Below, piece after piece: positions 8,777 to 17,544 of a DNA stretch of 64,000 bases (the first letter of the stretch is position 1; every line of letters starts with the position of its first letter). Origin of the DNA: Actinomyces viscosus (GTDB taxonomy: Bacteria; Actinomycetota; Actinomycetes; Actinomycetales; Actinomycetaceae); NCBI RefSeq assembly GCF_900637975.1, contig NZ_LR134477.1, forward strand, positions 1,860,001 through 1,924,000, read 5' to 3'. The notes under the pieces are model-generated. The model was not told the DNA's origin. It was given only the letters and a program-made list of their open reading frames with translations, and ran no database searches. A program made the translations under genes and the position numbers.

Positions 8777-9583
8777 ATGAAACTGTTCTCGAAACGAACC
8801 AGCAAGACCGCTTCACCAAAAAGTGGAGACAGGGGCAGGAAGTACCTCCCGTTTGTTATGCTTGCCTTAACATGCGTCGCGGGACTCTCATGTTTCCTCA
8901 CATATTATTTTGATAATGCAACCACATCGATAGCGTTTCTGTATTTCACTTCAATTTTTTTACACTATACAGTCGCTTCCTTTCACATGAAGGCGTTCAT
9001 GAGGAGAGGGCGTACATATTGGACTCTTCAAGAACGACAAATAACTATGCGCTGCCCTGCGTTGCTGGCAGCCTACGAAACCAGTTTCACACTCTTGGCA
9101 TCCCTAACCGGACCGTTAGCGGTATTCACCTGGTCAATTCACACTCGAGGAGACTGGCTCGGCCCCGCCGGACTATTCATCCTCGCATTCAAGTATCCAC
9201 CTCATCCGAGGAAGTTACGCCTTCACAATCTTTCTCTGAAGCGAATCACTATAGACAGGCACGGAATCCAGTTCACTCAATTTGACGGCCACACTGACAC
9301 CATTCTTTGGCGGGCACACCCGAGACTGGCAAGACTCCAACAGGGTATCGTCGTGGTTTCCTTCAGAAAGAGACGAGAACTGAAGTATCCGATCAGCTTC
9401 TTTCCGTTGACCTTCCGCCAGCTCGAACGCCTCCTAAGCACCTTCTCCACCGACGGCCGGCTGCGCGCCAAGCTCTCAGGACCCGAGGCCCTCAGCACCG
9501 TCCTCGCCGTCCTGGAACCCACCGAGGAAGAACTCACCGACGGATCCTGGACCTGGAGCCCACGGACCGGACAGGACACGTAG
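8777..9583 (+). CDS. Candidate immunity membrane protein, copy 3
   Basis: This 268-residue paralogue of the two preceding membrane proteins has hydrophobic segments near residues 25-45, 50-68, 100-118 and 122-138. The soluble part has FDGHTDTILWRAHP and KYPISFFP and ends in the conserved tail. It lies 33 bp after copy 2 with no toxin gene between, so it would be an orphan immunity gene if the immunity reading is right. The first 600 bp are AT-rich and the last 150 bp are GC-rich. It converges on htrA with only 12 bp between the stops. Confidence 0.6.
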   Translation: MKLFSKRTSKTASPKSGDRGRKYLPFVMLALTCVAGLSCFLTYYFDNATTSIAFLYFTSIFLHYTVASFHMKAFMRRGRTYWTLQERQITMRCPALLAAYETSFTLLASLTGPLAVFTWSIHTRGDWLGPAGLFILAFKYPPHPRKLRLHNLSLKRITIDRHGIQFTQFDGHTDTILWRAHPRLARLQQGIVVVSFRKRRELKYPISFFPLTFRQLERLLSTFSTDGRLRAKLSGPEALSTVLAVLEPTEEELTDGSWTWSPRTGQDT

Positions 9584-9595
9584 AGGCACGCCCAG

Positions 9596-11473
9596 TCAGG
9601 AGTCCTTGCGCTCGGCCAGGGTCACGTCGATGTCCTGCTGCTTGGATTCGCGGATGACCGTGAGCTTGACCTTGTCGTTGGCGGAGTACTGGCGCACGTA
9701 GCCGGTCAGGGCAGAACCCTGGGAGGTGGTCTTGCCGTCGATGGCGATGACGACGTCATCCTTCTTCAGGCCGGCCTTGTCGGCCGGGGAGCCGCTCTCG
9801 ACCGAGGTGATCTTGGCACCGGCGCGCTTGGTGCCGTCCACCTCAGCGGCATCGGTATCGAGATTGACCCCCAGATAGGCGTGAGTGGCGGCTCCGGACT
9901 CGATGAGCTGCCTGGCGACCTTCTCGGCCAGCTTGACGGGGATGGCGAACCCGATGCCGATGCTGCCCGATCCACCGCTCTCGCCGGAGCCGGATCCCCC
10001 CGTGGTGGCGATGGAGCTGGTGATGCCGATGACCCGCCCCTTCTTGTCGAACAGGGGGCCGCCGGAGTTGCCGGGGTTGATGGCGGCGTCGATCTGGATG
10101 GCGTTGGTGTAAACGGCCGAGGAGGATGAACCGCTGCCCGAGCCGCCCTCGCCACCCTCTCCCTGGGCGTTGACGACGGGCCGGTCGAGCGCCGAGATGA
10201 TGCCGGTGGTCACGGTGGAGGACAGGCCCAGCGGGTTTCCGATCGCCATGACGTCCTGGCCCGTGGTCAGCGCGTCGGAGTCACCGAGCTGGGCGACGGT
10301 GAGGTTGTCGGGGGCGTCCTTGAGCCGGATGACCGCCAGGTCGGTGGCAGGGTCGGTCCCCGTGATCTCGGCCTCGTAGACGCGACCGTCGGCCAGCGTC
10401 ACCTGGATCTGCGAGGCACCGGCCACCACGTGGTTGTTGGTGATGATGTGCCCCTCCTTGTCAAAGATGACCCCGGACCCCAGGGCCGTCCTGTTCGTCC
10501 TGGCGACGGCGATGGACACGACGGCGTTGGACACCGCGGCCGAGACGGCCTCCCAGTTGGGGGCCTGGCCGGTGCTGTCAACGGTCTTGGTCGTGTCGCC
10601 CGTGGCAATCGCGGTGGGGGCGGCCGAGGAGCGCGACGAGGCGCCATAGCCGCGGGCATCCATGTACCTGATCGCGCCGACGGCACCACCGGCACCCAGC
10701 AGGGATGCGACCACGAAGGAGGCCACCAGGGCGAACCAGCCCGGTCCCCGACGTCGGCTCCTGCCGCTCTGAGTGCCTGCGACGTTCGAGGTCGCGTAGA
10801 AGGACCCCCCCGCGGCGCCGACGGGCTCGTAGCCACTGGGGCCGGCCTGCGCGTCACCGGCCGACGCACCGGCACCGTGGGCCTCCGAGTGGGCGGCGTC
10901 GTAGCCGTCGGGCGTCGTCGGAACGCTCGTGTAGGGCGAGCCAAGGTGCGCCTGCTGCACCTGGTAGGGCTGCTGAGCGGATGACTGGCTGTACGACGCC
11001 GCCTGCAGCCCCTGAGGGGAGGTGGGGTACGGGCCCTGCTGCTGGAGGTACTGCGGGGACGGGTTCCGGCCCTGTGCAGACTGGTACTGATCCTGCTGGT
11101 GGGCGTCGTAGGACGGGGAGGAGTCCCGAGCGGGCCGATCGTAGACCGACGTGGGCTGGTCCGCGGGCAGAGGCCGGGTGCGCTCGGCATGCTCCGCGTC
11201 CGCCGTCTGGGCGGGACTGGGCAGGACCGGCTCGGGCTGGGAGGTGTCCGCCCCGTAGGCCTGCGAGAGGTTCTCGTAGCCGGACCGGCTCGGAGAGATG
11301 CTCAGGGGCTGGTTCGAGGACTCCTCCGGAGCCTCGCTGCCGGACGCCGCCGCCGACGACGATTCCTGACTCGTAGCGGACTGGGTGCCGATGCCGGGAT
11401 GACTGTCGCCCGCAGCCAGGGTCGGGTCAGTGGGCCGGTGGGCCTCCGAGCTCGTCTCGTCGTAACCGCTCAT
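9596..11473 (-). CDS. HtrA/DegP-type membrane-anchored serine protease
   Basis: The 625-residue protein starts at ATG 11473 behind GAGGAGG. Residues 1-245 form a disordered, Pro/Gln/Tyr/Ser-rich cytoplasmic region, and a single membrane anchor follows (around LVASFVVASLLGAGGAVGA). The trypsin-like domain has catalytic His348 (TNNHVV), Asp378 (TDLAVI) and Ser470 (GNSGGP). A C-terminal PDZ domain contains AYLGV and GLKKDDVV. The protein would act outside the membrane in quality control of exported proteins, as known for actinobacterial HtrA/PepD enzymes. It marks the return to host-like GC content after the toxin region. Confidence 0.92.
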   Translation of the reverse strand: MSGYDETSSEAHRPTDPTLAAGDSHPGIGTQSATSQESSSAAASGSEAPEESSNQPLSISPSRSGYENLSQAYGADTSQPEPVLPSPAQTADAEHAERTRPLPADQPTSVYDRPARDSSPSYDAHQQDQYQSAQGRNPSPQYLQQQGPYPTSPQGLQAASYSQSSAQQPYQVQQAHLGSPYTSVPTTPDGYDAAHSEAHGAGASAGDAQAGPSGYEPVGAAGGSFYATSNVAGTQSGRSRRRGPGWFALVASFVVASLLGAGGAVGAIRYMDARGYGASSRSSAAPTAIATGDTTKTVDSTGQAPNWEAVSAAVSNAVVSIAVARTNRTALGSGVIFDKEGHIITNNHVVAGASQIQVTLADGRVYEAEITGTDPATDLAVIRLKDAPDNLTVAQLGDSDALTTGQDVMAIGNPLGLSSTVTTGIISALDRPVVNAQGEGGEGGSGSGSSSSAVYTNAIQIDAAINPGNSGGPLFDKKGRVIGITSSIATTGGSGSGESGGSGSIGIGFAIPVKLAEKVARQLIESGAATHAYLGVNLDTDAAEVDGTKRAGAKITSVESGSPADKAGLKKDDVVIAIDGKTTSQGSALTGYVRQYSANDKVKLTVIRESKQQDIDVTLAERKDS

Positions 11474-11666
11474 AGATGTGTTCCTCCTCGGGCCTTGCGC
11501 CCTGTCCAGGTCCGCAGGTAGATAATCTCAGGACTCTGCACCATTTCCGATTGTTTCCCGAGAGTGTGCTGTGGATCATGTAACCGTTGTGTCACAACGC
11601 GATGAGAGTGGGAGGTGGGCTCGACGAGCCGGTTTCCCCGCGGGCTCAACGCGGTGCCGTCTGTCT

Positions 11667-13511
11667 CTATCGTTGCTCATGTCGTCCCGGCGTTAGGCGT
11701 GCGCCCATCGACGACCCGCCGACCCTCCAGAGGATGACGCTCATTCCGTCGACCGGTTCCGCCAGGAGCGCCTGGAGGGCCGCGGCGTCCTCGGGGGTAT
11801 GGACTCGAGCCCCCAGAGCGGAGGCCAGTGTAGAAATACTCGCACACTGGGGCGCGGCGAAGAGCCGCTCGAACCGACCAGACGCTGTGGTGTGGGCGTA
11901 CTCAAGGTGGGAGAAGATCGTCCCTCCACCATCATCGACGACGATGACCTGAAGGTCGGCCTCCTCCTCATGGAGTCCTCTCCCCATTGACATGGCGTCG
12001 TGGAGGAAGGCGAGGTCCCCCATGACGGCACGCACCGGCCGCCCCGATGCCATCCATAGCCCGATTCCGGTGGCGATGGTGCCGTCGATTCCCGCCAGGC
12101 CGCGGTTGGCCACGGCCCGTGGGGCCGCATGACCAGGGCCGCCGGGGCGGGCGAGGCGGTCGAGGCGGCGCACCGTCATCGAGGAGCCGACCAGCAGGGT
12201 GGGGGCGCCGGGCAGGAGGCTCGCCTCCCACACGGCCGTCACCGCGGCGTCGGCAGAGGCGTCGGCAGAGGCGTCGGCAGAGATGTCAGCGCTGCCCGGG
12301 AGATCCGGCTCGGGCAGGTCGGCGATGGCTTGTCTCCAGGCGGCGCTCCAGGTGGCGTCGGCCGGTCTCAAGCCGAGGGAGCCGGCTAGACGGGTCGCCC
12401 GGTGGTGGGCGTCGTCGGGCGACAAGTGACCCGGACCGTCGATGGGGATGACGCGGTGGGCCCGTCCGGAGACATCGGTCCACCGGGCGCGCTCGGTCAG
12501 GACGGTCACGTCGAGGTCGTCGCGTCCCAGCAGCGCGGTGACCGAGCGGCTGAGGCTGGGGTGGCCGACAACGACGAGGTGGCCAGCGCGCCCGGCGAGC
12601 TCACGGCCGGGCCGGGTGCCCAGGAGCTCGGCGTAGCGGGTCAGTGCCTGGGGGCCGCTGCGGGCCTGGGAGGTGGGTTCGGCCAGGAGCGGCCAGTTGA
12701 GGTGCTCGGCCAGCGCCCTGGCCAGGGCCCCGACGGCGGGATGGGCGGTGTCCCCGGCGACGACGACTCCCGGACGACCTCCTTGGGTGGACCCGCGAGC
12801 GGGCCGCTCGCCGCTCTGGGCACCGGCCCTCGGAAGAGGTGCGGTCGGCGCAGCCGCATCAGTAGCCGGCGGACCGGAGGGCGGCGGGACGGCCGGCGCC
12901 GCGCCCTTCGTCGTCAGAGGAGGCCGGAAACGGGCGTTGATCTGGGCGGGCCCGGGGTCTCGGCTCAGGGCCCCAGTGGCTGCGGCGACGGCGCGACGCG
13001 CCTGCCCGGCGATGGCGGTGTGGGCCGCGGCGCTCCCGAGGTCGGCGGACAGGTCGGCGGGCAGGTCAACGGTCAGGCGCAGGGCCGGGGCGAGGAGACC
13101 GGTCTGCTCGGTGGTCTGGCTGGCGCCGGTGCCGACCAGCTCGTGGGGTCGGTCGGCGCTGATGACGAGCAGGGGGATGCCGGCGGCGTCGGCCTCGCTG
13201 ACGGCGGGGTGGAGGTTGGCCACGGCCGTCCCCGAGGTGGTGACGACGGCGGCGCACCGGCTGTCCCCGTTCAGGGCGTGGGCGCGGGCGGCGCCCAGCG
13301 CGATGAAGCCGGCACTGCGCTCGTCCAGGACGACCCGTAGCCTCAGGGCCCCGGCGTCGGCGGCGTCAGCGAGGGCATCCGCCAGCGGAGCGCTGCGAGA
13401 CCCCGGGCACAGGACGACCTCGTGCACGCCTTCGGCCAGGAGGGCCGCTACGAGGCTGCGGGCGTCGGCCACGGCGGGCGGGAGCTGCGGGCACTCCGGG
13501 GAGTCGGTCAC
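11667..13511 (-). CDS. menD: SEPHCHC synthase (2-succinyl-5-enolpyruvyl-6-hydroxy-3-cyclohexene-1-carboxylate synthase)
   Basis: This thiamine-diphosphate enzyme joins isochorismate and 2-oxoglutarate in menaquinone synthesis. It shows the MenD signature CPGSRSAPLADALAD, the ThDP Glu region DERSAGFIALG, the TTSGTAVANLHPAV loop and the C-terminal ThDP-binding part with GDLAFLHD and VVDDGGG. The start chosen is GTG 13511, giving 614 residues and a normal MenD N-terminus. The frame is open to 13598 with ATG 13559 as another option, and no start has a strong ribosome site. A low-complexity Ala/Ser/Asp insertion near the middle is encoded by a 12-bp tandem repeat. Confidence 0.92.
   Translation of the reverse strand: MTDSPECPQLPPAVADARSLVAALLAEGVHEVVLCPGSRSAPLADALADAADAGALRLRVVLDERSAGFIALGAARAHALNGDSRCAAVVTTSGTAVANLHPAVSEADAAGIPLLVISADRPHELVGTGASQTTEQTGLLAPALRLTVDLPADLSADLGSAAAHTAIAGQARRAVAAATGALSRDPGPAQINARFRPPLTTKGAAPAVPPPSGPPATDAAAPTAPLPRAGAQSGERPARGSTQGGRPGVVVAGDTAHPAVGALARALAEHLNWPLLAEPTSQARSGPQALTRYAELLGTRPGRELAGRAGHLVVVGHPSLSRSVTALLGRDDLDVTVLTERARWTDVSGRAHRVIPIDGPGHLSPDDAHHRATRLAGSLGLRPADATWSAAWRQAIADLPEPDLPGSADISADASADASADAAVTAVWEASLLPGAPTLLVGSSMTVRRLDRLARPGGPGHAAPRAVANRGLAGIDGTIATGIGLWMASGRPVRAVMGDLAFLHDAMSMGRGLHEEEADLQVIVVDDGGGTIFSHLEYAHTTASGRFERLFAAPQCASISTLASALGARVHTPEDAAALQALLAEPVDGMSVILWRVGGSSMGARLTPGRHEQR
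12247..12282 (+). repeat. 12-bp tandem repeat inside menD
   Basis: Three perfect head-to-tail copies of GCGTCGGCAGAG are followed by a partial fourth. They encode Ala-Ser-Ala-Asp units on the minus strand. The unit is a multiple of three, so copy changes would lengthen or shorten a loop of MenD without a frameshift. Confidence 0.85.
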
Positions 13512-13627
13512 AGGGGCGAGAATACGAGAGCGCCCGGTCTCCTTCCCCCTGCGATTCATCACAGTTCGGTCAGTTTCCGACACCGGTTGCTCCGGCACCG
13601 GTTGCGCAGAGGTTCACACGCAGCGGT

Positions 13628-14755
13628 TCACAGTGGCAGCCCGGCCACGGCCCGGCTCGGGTCGCGGGCCTCGCGCTGGCGGCGGGCGTGCAGGGCGCCG
13701 GCCAGGTGCAGCAGGCGCGTCTGCCAGTGCCTGGTGAGGTAGGGACCAGCCTTCACCTCGCTCAGGAGGCTCTCGGAGACGGGGGTGCTGTCGCCGACGC
13801 GCAGGGTCCCGTCGCGGGGCACGACGCTGGGCTCGGCGACGTCCTGGGTCAGCAGGCGCACGGTCCCCAGGCCGCAGGCGTGGCGCAGGGACGGCAGGCT
13901 GAAGGCGAGCGTGGCGCCGGCCGTGATGCCCACGGAGGTGTCCAGCGCCGAGGAGACCACCGCCGGCAGCCCGAGGCGCTCGGCCATGTCCAGGGCCCGG
14001 TTCACACCGCCCAGCGGGGCGACCTTGAGGATGGCGACGTCGGCGGCGCGCCGGTGCACGACCTCCAGGGGGTTGGCCGACAGCCGGATCGACTCGTCGG
14101 CGGCGATGGGGACGTCGACGGCGCGGCGCAGGTCGGCCAGGTCGTAGACGGTGGCGCAGGGCTGCTCGACGTACTCCAGCCCTCCGGCAGCCCGATCCAT
14201 CTGCGGCAGGTTCTCGCGGGCGGTGTCCACGTCCCAGGCGCCGTTGACGTCGATGCGCACCTTCCCGGAACGGCCCAGGGCCGAGCGGACCGCCTCGAGC
14301 CTCTCCAGGTCGGCGGAACGTCGCTCGCGGCTGCCGGAGACCTTGACCTTGGCGGCCCTGGCCCCTGAGGAGCGCACCATCTCGGCGGCCTCCTGGGCAC
14401 CGACCTCGGGAACCGTCACGTTGACCGCGATGGTCTCGCGGTAGCGGGGCAGGAAGGCGTTTCCCAGGGCCTGGGACAGCCCGGAGGCGAGCCAGGGCGC
14501 GCCGGCCTCCGACCCGTAGTCCCAGAACGGCGCGACCTCGCCCCAGCCTCGGGGGCCGTGGAGCAGGACGCCGTCGCGCCGGGTGATGCCGCGAAACGGC
14601 GTCGTCAGGGGGATGTCCCAGACGACAGCACGGTCGATCCGGTCCAGCAGGCCGGTGGAGTCCTGCGCATGAAGAGAGGCGATGTCGATCTCGCCGCCGG
14701 CATGCTGATGGTCTGGACTCACGGGCACAGAATACGCACGATCTTCAACCAGCAT
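13628..14755 (-). CDS. menC: o-Succinylbenzoate synthase
   Basis: This enolase-superfamily enzyme dehydrates SHCHC to o-succinylbenzoate. Motifs seen are the catalytic Lys in AAKVKVSG, the metal ligands in RIDVNGAWD, EYVEQPC and IAADESIR, and the second catalytic Lys in AILKVAPLGG. ATG 14755 gives 375 residues, somewhat longer than compact actinobacterial MenC proteins. A GTG start near codon 12 is an alternative. It lies about 115 bp upstream of menD on the same strand, consistent with joint expression. Confidence 0.9.
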   Translation of the reverse strand: MLVEDRAYSVPVSPDHQHAGGEIDIASLHAQDSTGLLDRIDRAVVWDIPLTTPFRGITRRDGVLLHGPRGWGEVAPFWDYGSEAGAPWLASGLSQALGNAFLPRYRETIAVNVTVPEVGAQEAAEMVRSSGARAAKVKVSGSRERRSADLERLEAVRSALGRSGKVRIDVNGAWDVDTARENLPQMDRAAGGLEYVEQPCATVYDLADLRRAVDVPIAADESIRLSANPLEVVHRRAADVAILKVAPLGGVNRALDMAERLGLPAVVSSALDTSVGITAGATLAFSLPSLRHACGLGTVRLLTQDVAEPSVVPRDGTLRVGDSTPVSESLLSEVKAGPYLTRHWQTRLLHLAGALHARRQREARDPSRAVAGLPL

Positions 14756-14872
14756 GATGAAACCGGGACAAGGGTGGCGGGCCCCACCTCGACGAACGCC
14801 CGAACGGGAGCCGTACGACGTCGTCGGCCGGAGGCCCACTCCCCTGCCGGTTCTGCCGGTTCAGTCCGCCGA

Positions 14873-15901
14873 TCAGTCGCCCAGGGTGGCGACCATGACC
14901 GCCTTGATGGTGTGCATGCGGTTCTCGGCCTGGTCGAAGACGATGGAGGCCTCGGACTCGAAGACGTCGTTGGTGACCTCGACGCCGTCCATGCCGGTGG
15001 CCTGGAAGATCTCCTCGCCCACGGTCGTGTTGCGGTCGTGGTAGGCGGGCAGGCAGTGCATGAACCTGGCCTGCGGTCCGGCGATCTCCATGAGCGAGGC
15101 GTTGACCTGGTAGGGGCGCAGCAGGGCGATGCGCTCGTCCCAGACCTCCTTGGGCTCACCCATGGAGACCCAGATGTCGGTGTGGACGAAGTCGACGCCG
15201 GCAACGCCCTCCTCGACCGACTTGGTCAGGGTGACGCGGGCACCGGTGGAGTCGGCGAGCCGGCGGGCGGCTGCGACGCACTCGTCGTCGGGCCACAGCT
15301 CCTTGGGAGCCACGATGCGCACGTCAGCGCCCAGGAGCGCACCGTTGATGAGCAGCGAGCGCCCCATGTTGAAGCGGGCGTCGCCGATGTAGGCGTAGGA
15401 GATCTCGCCGGCGGGCTTGCCGGCGTGCTCAAGCATCGTCAGGGAGTCGCACAGCATCTGGGTGGGGTGCCACTCGTCGGTCAGACCGTTCCACACCGGC
15501 ACGCCGGACAGGGCGGCGAGCTCCTCGACCTTGGACTGCTTGTCGCCGCGGTACTCGATGCCGTCGAACATGCGGCCCAGGACCCGGGCGGTGTCCGCCA
15601 CGGACTCCTTGTGACCCATCTGGGAGCCCGAGGGGTCCAGGTAGGTGACCTGCGCCCCCTGGTCGTAGGCGGCGACCTCGAAGGAGCAACGGGTGCGCGT
15701 CGAGGTCTTCTCAAAGATGAGAGCGATGTTCTTGCCGGTCAGCCGCTTGACCTCACGGCCGGCCTTCTTATCCTCCTTGAGCTGAGCCGCCAGCTGAAGC
15801 AGGATGCTCCACTCCTTGGCAGTGAAGTCGAGCTCCTTGAGGAAGCTGCGGCCCTTGAGGTCGGCGAGGACGGTGGGGTCAGGAGCGGCGAGCGCGGTCA
15901 T
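14873..15901 (-). CDS. argF: Ornithine carbamoyltransferase
   Basis: This enzyme converts ornithine and carbamoyl phosphate to citrulline, or the reverse in arginine catabolism. The carbamoyl-phosphate site [21 protein letters not shown], the [10 protein letters not shown] catalytic loop and an ornithine-site Asp are present. ATG 15901 follows the ribosome site AAAGGA, giving 342 residues. The sequence resembles the ArgI/ArcB class. With an arginine deiminase gene in the same window (39258), a catabolic (arcB) role is also possible; the genes are not adjacent. The symbol is therefore provisional. Confidence 0.9.
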   Translation of the reverse strand: MTALAAPDPTVLADLKGRSFLKELDFTAKEWSILLQLAAQLKEDKKAGREVKRLTGKNIALIFEKTSTRTRCSFEVAAYDQGAQVTYLDPSGSQMGHKESVADTARVLGRMFDGIEYRGDKQSKVEELAALSGVPVWNGLTDEWHPTQMLCDSLTMLEHAGKPAGEISYAYIGDARFNMGRSLLINGALLGADVRIVAPKELWPDDECVAAARRLADSTGARVTLTKSVEEGVAGVDFVHTDIWVSMGEPKEVWDERIALLRPYQVNASLMEIAGPQARFMHCLPAYHDRNTTVGEEIFQATGMDGVEVTNDVFESEASIVFDQAENRMHTIKAVMVATLGD

Positions 15902-16052
15902 AAGGGGTCCTTTCAGTGCGGTGAGCCGGGACGATGGTAAGGCACGTCTCGCACCGACACCGACCACCGCCGTCGGTGCGAGAACGTCTCACACGGGCTC
16001 TGTAGAATAACTCAAGCGGCTGAATTCATGATCGAGCCGATAGGGGGAGTCC

Positions 16053-16616
16053 GTGACTATGGGCGACACGCGACCGGACGGCACAGGACACGGCCGATGG
16101 AGACCTGTCACCCCCGTGTCCGCGATGGTGGTGGGTCGCCTGGTTCTCGGGATGCCCGGCGCCATCGGGCTGACGGGCATCGTGCTGGCCTGGTCCGCCA
16201 TGGCCGGGGCCGGCCTGGGACTCGGCCGGGCAGTCCTGTTCTCCCTGGCGGCGGTGGCCGTGCGGGAGGTCGTTGACGCCTGCGCGCACCGGCTCATCAT
16301 GCGGGCCCGGCGCTCCCGGGACGCTCACGGCCCCCTGCTGACCCTCATCGCCGTGACCTGCCCGGCGCTCGCCGGGTTCCTGGCGGCCCGGCTCCTCGCC
16401 CCGGCGTCGACGACGGCACTGACGGTTCTCACATGGCTGCCTTTCATGGCCTTCGTCGCCGTCATCGAGAGGCCGTGGGACACCTCGCTCGGCTATGACG
16501 CCATCCAGGAGCGCGTCCATCAGCCCCAGCCGATCCCACCGGAGTACGTCACCGCCGACTTCCGCGACGGCCGCCGCTACGTCCCCGAGCTCAGCCGGGC
16601 GGCGTCTCAACGATGA
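16053..16616 (+). CDS. Small four-helix membrane protein, paralogue A
   Basis: The 187-residue protein starts at GTG 16053, five bases after AGGGGGAG. It has four hydrophobic segments (about 22-45, 52-72, 92-115, 122-138) and a hydrophilic C-terminal tail. It is clearly related to the protein at 17545: both have a membrane segment ending AWSA, a V.VRE..DA...RL.MR pattern, an ERPW box after the last helix and an ERxHQ motif. The two genes flank a Tat-exported protein, suggesting immunity or export for that product. The function is unknown. Confidence 0.65.
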   Translation: MTMGDTRPDGTGHGRWRPVTPVSAMVVGRLVLGMPGAIGLTGIVLAWSAMAGAGLGLGRAVLFSLAAVAVREVVDACAHRLIMRARRSRDAHGPLLTLIAVTCPALAGFLAARLLAPASTTALTVLTWLPFMAFVAVIERPWDTSLGYDAIQERVHQPQPIPPEYVTADFRDGRRYVPELSRAASQR

Positions 16617-16961
16617 CCCGCAGGCCCACGAGAGGATCGTCCAGCACCCCGATTCAACCAGCTGGGATATTGTCTCACGTCCCGCCCCGCTGCGCACGTA
16701 CTGCGCGCCCGCACGTCTGTGGGCCGTGCCCCCGCGCCCCGGCCCCCGCCGCATATCGACACCTCAGCGCACCCGCGTCACGGCAGCTATGACCACCCCC
16801 TGCGACACCGCTGGCACACACCGCCGGCGTTACCCCGATCACCATCGGGCCGGCAGCAGTCTCCTCCTTGACTCCCTTCAAGTGTGACAACTGCCACGAG
16901 ATTCATAGGCTCGTTCTGGAAAGAGCTCCAGTCTCGTACATGCATCGAAAGGAGAAGAGAC
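16617..16961 (+). other. Intergenic region upstream of the Tat-exported protein
   Basis: No plausible gene is seen in these 345 bp. The region probably holds the promoter for the gene at 16962. TTGACT at 16868-16873 is a possible -35 box, without a convincing -10 partner. The last bases carry the strong AAAGGAGAAGAG ribosome site. Confidence 0.4.
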
Positions 16962-17510
16962 ATGGACCGCAGGAAGTTCCTGAGGACTGCTACGGCAGCC
17001 GGCACCGCAGGCGTCGCGCTGACTCTGACGTCGCCAACCGCCTTCGCCGGTGTGACACGCCCAGCCAACGCGGTTCCACCAGGCAAGGCGGCCGCCTTGA
17101 CTGACGCCCAGAAGGATCAGAAGCTCACCGACATCCTCAACGCCCTTGAGGCCGTCCCCGACGACCTCAAGAACGCCGACCCGGCCATGACACCCAACTA
17201 CAAGGAGCGCCTCACCGCCGCCACCAACGGCATCACTGTTGTCGAAGCGCCCGCCGCCACGCAGGCGGAAGCGGCGCAGATGGGGATCGGAGGCTGCTTG
17301 CTTGCTGTCGCGGCCGTCATCGCCGAGTACGGGATACCTGCTGCGAAAGTCATTTCCTGGATCAGGAAGGCCCGGGCAATCTGGGGCGGCGTAAGCGGCA
17401 TCATCGCCGCCATCCGAGGAGGTTTCGCAGCCGCCCAGATCGGTGGGGAGGCGACCACCGTCCTCATGGGAATTCTCGGACTCGATAGCGTCGTCAACGC
17501 CTGCTTCTGA
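16962..17510 (+). CDS. Tat-exported protein with hydrophobic, two-cysteine C-terminal segment
   Basis: The 182-residue protein starts at ATG 16962 after a near-perfect ribosome site. It opens with a twin-arginine signal (DRRKFLRTA, hydrophobic core, then AFAG near residue 30). Residues 45-105 are a hydrophilic pro-like region. Residues 108-182 are hydrophobic with basic spots, begin after GIGG, contain AEYGIPAAKV, and have cysteines at 112 and 181, the penultimate residue. The layout of signal, spacer and hydrophobic cationic core suggests a bacteriocin-type or membrane-active peptide precursor. The two flanking paralogous membrane proteins would fit immunity. The Tat signal is seen; the antimicrobial role is inference. 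Confidence 0.65.
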   Translation: MDRRKFLRTATAAGTAGVALTLTSPTAFAGVTRPANAVPPGKAAALTDAQKDQKLTDILNALEAVPDDLKNADPAMTPNYKERLTAATNGITVVEAPAATQAEAAQMGIGGCLLAVAAVIAEYGIPAAKVISWIRKARAIWGGVSGIIAAIRGGFAAAQIGGEATTVLMGILGLDSVVNACF

Positions 17511-17544
17511 TCAGGCCGCAAAACCCACGAGCTCGGAGAGCACG

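Noticed and set aside
12247..12282. CRISPR-like array
   Set aside because: The 12-bp units are directly adjacent without spacers and lie in frame within menD.
12402..13340. Plus-strand open frame opposite menD
   Set aside because: It is Gly/Ala/Arg-rich shadow text of a confidently identified menD.
16962..17510. Certain identification as a circular bacteriocin
   Set aside because: Only a short stretch resembles AS-48. The Tat signal and long spacer are not typical of circular bacteriocin precursors, so it is reported only as a hypothesis.
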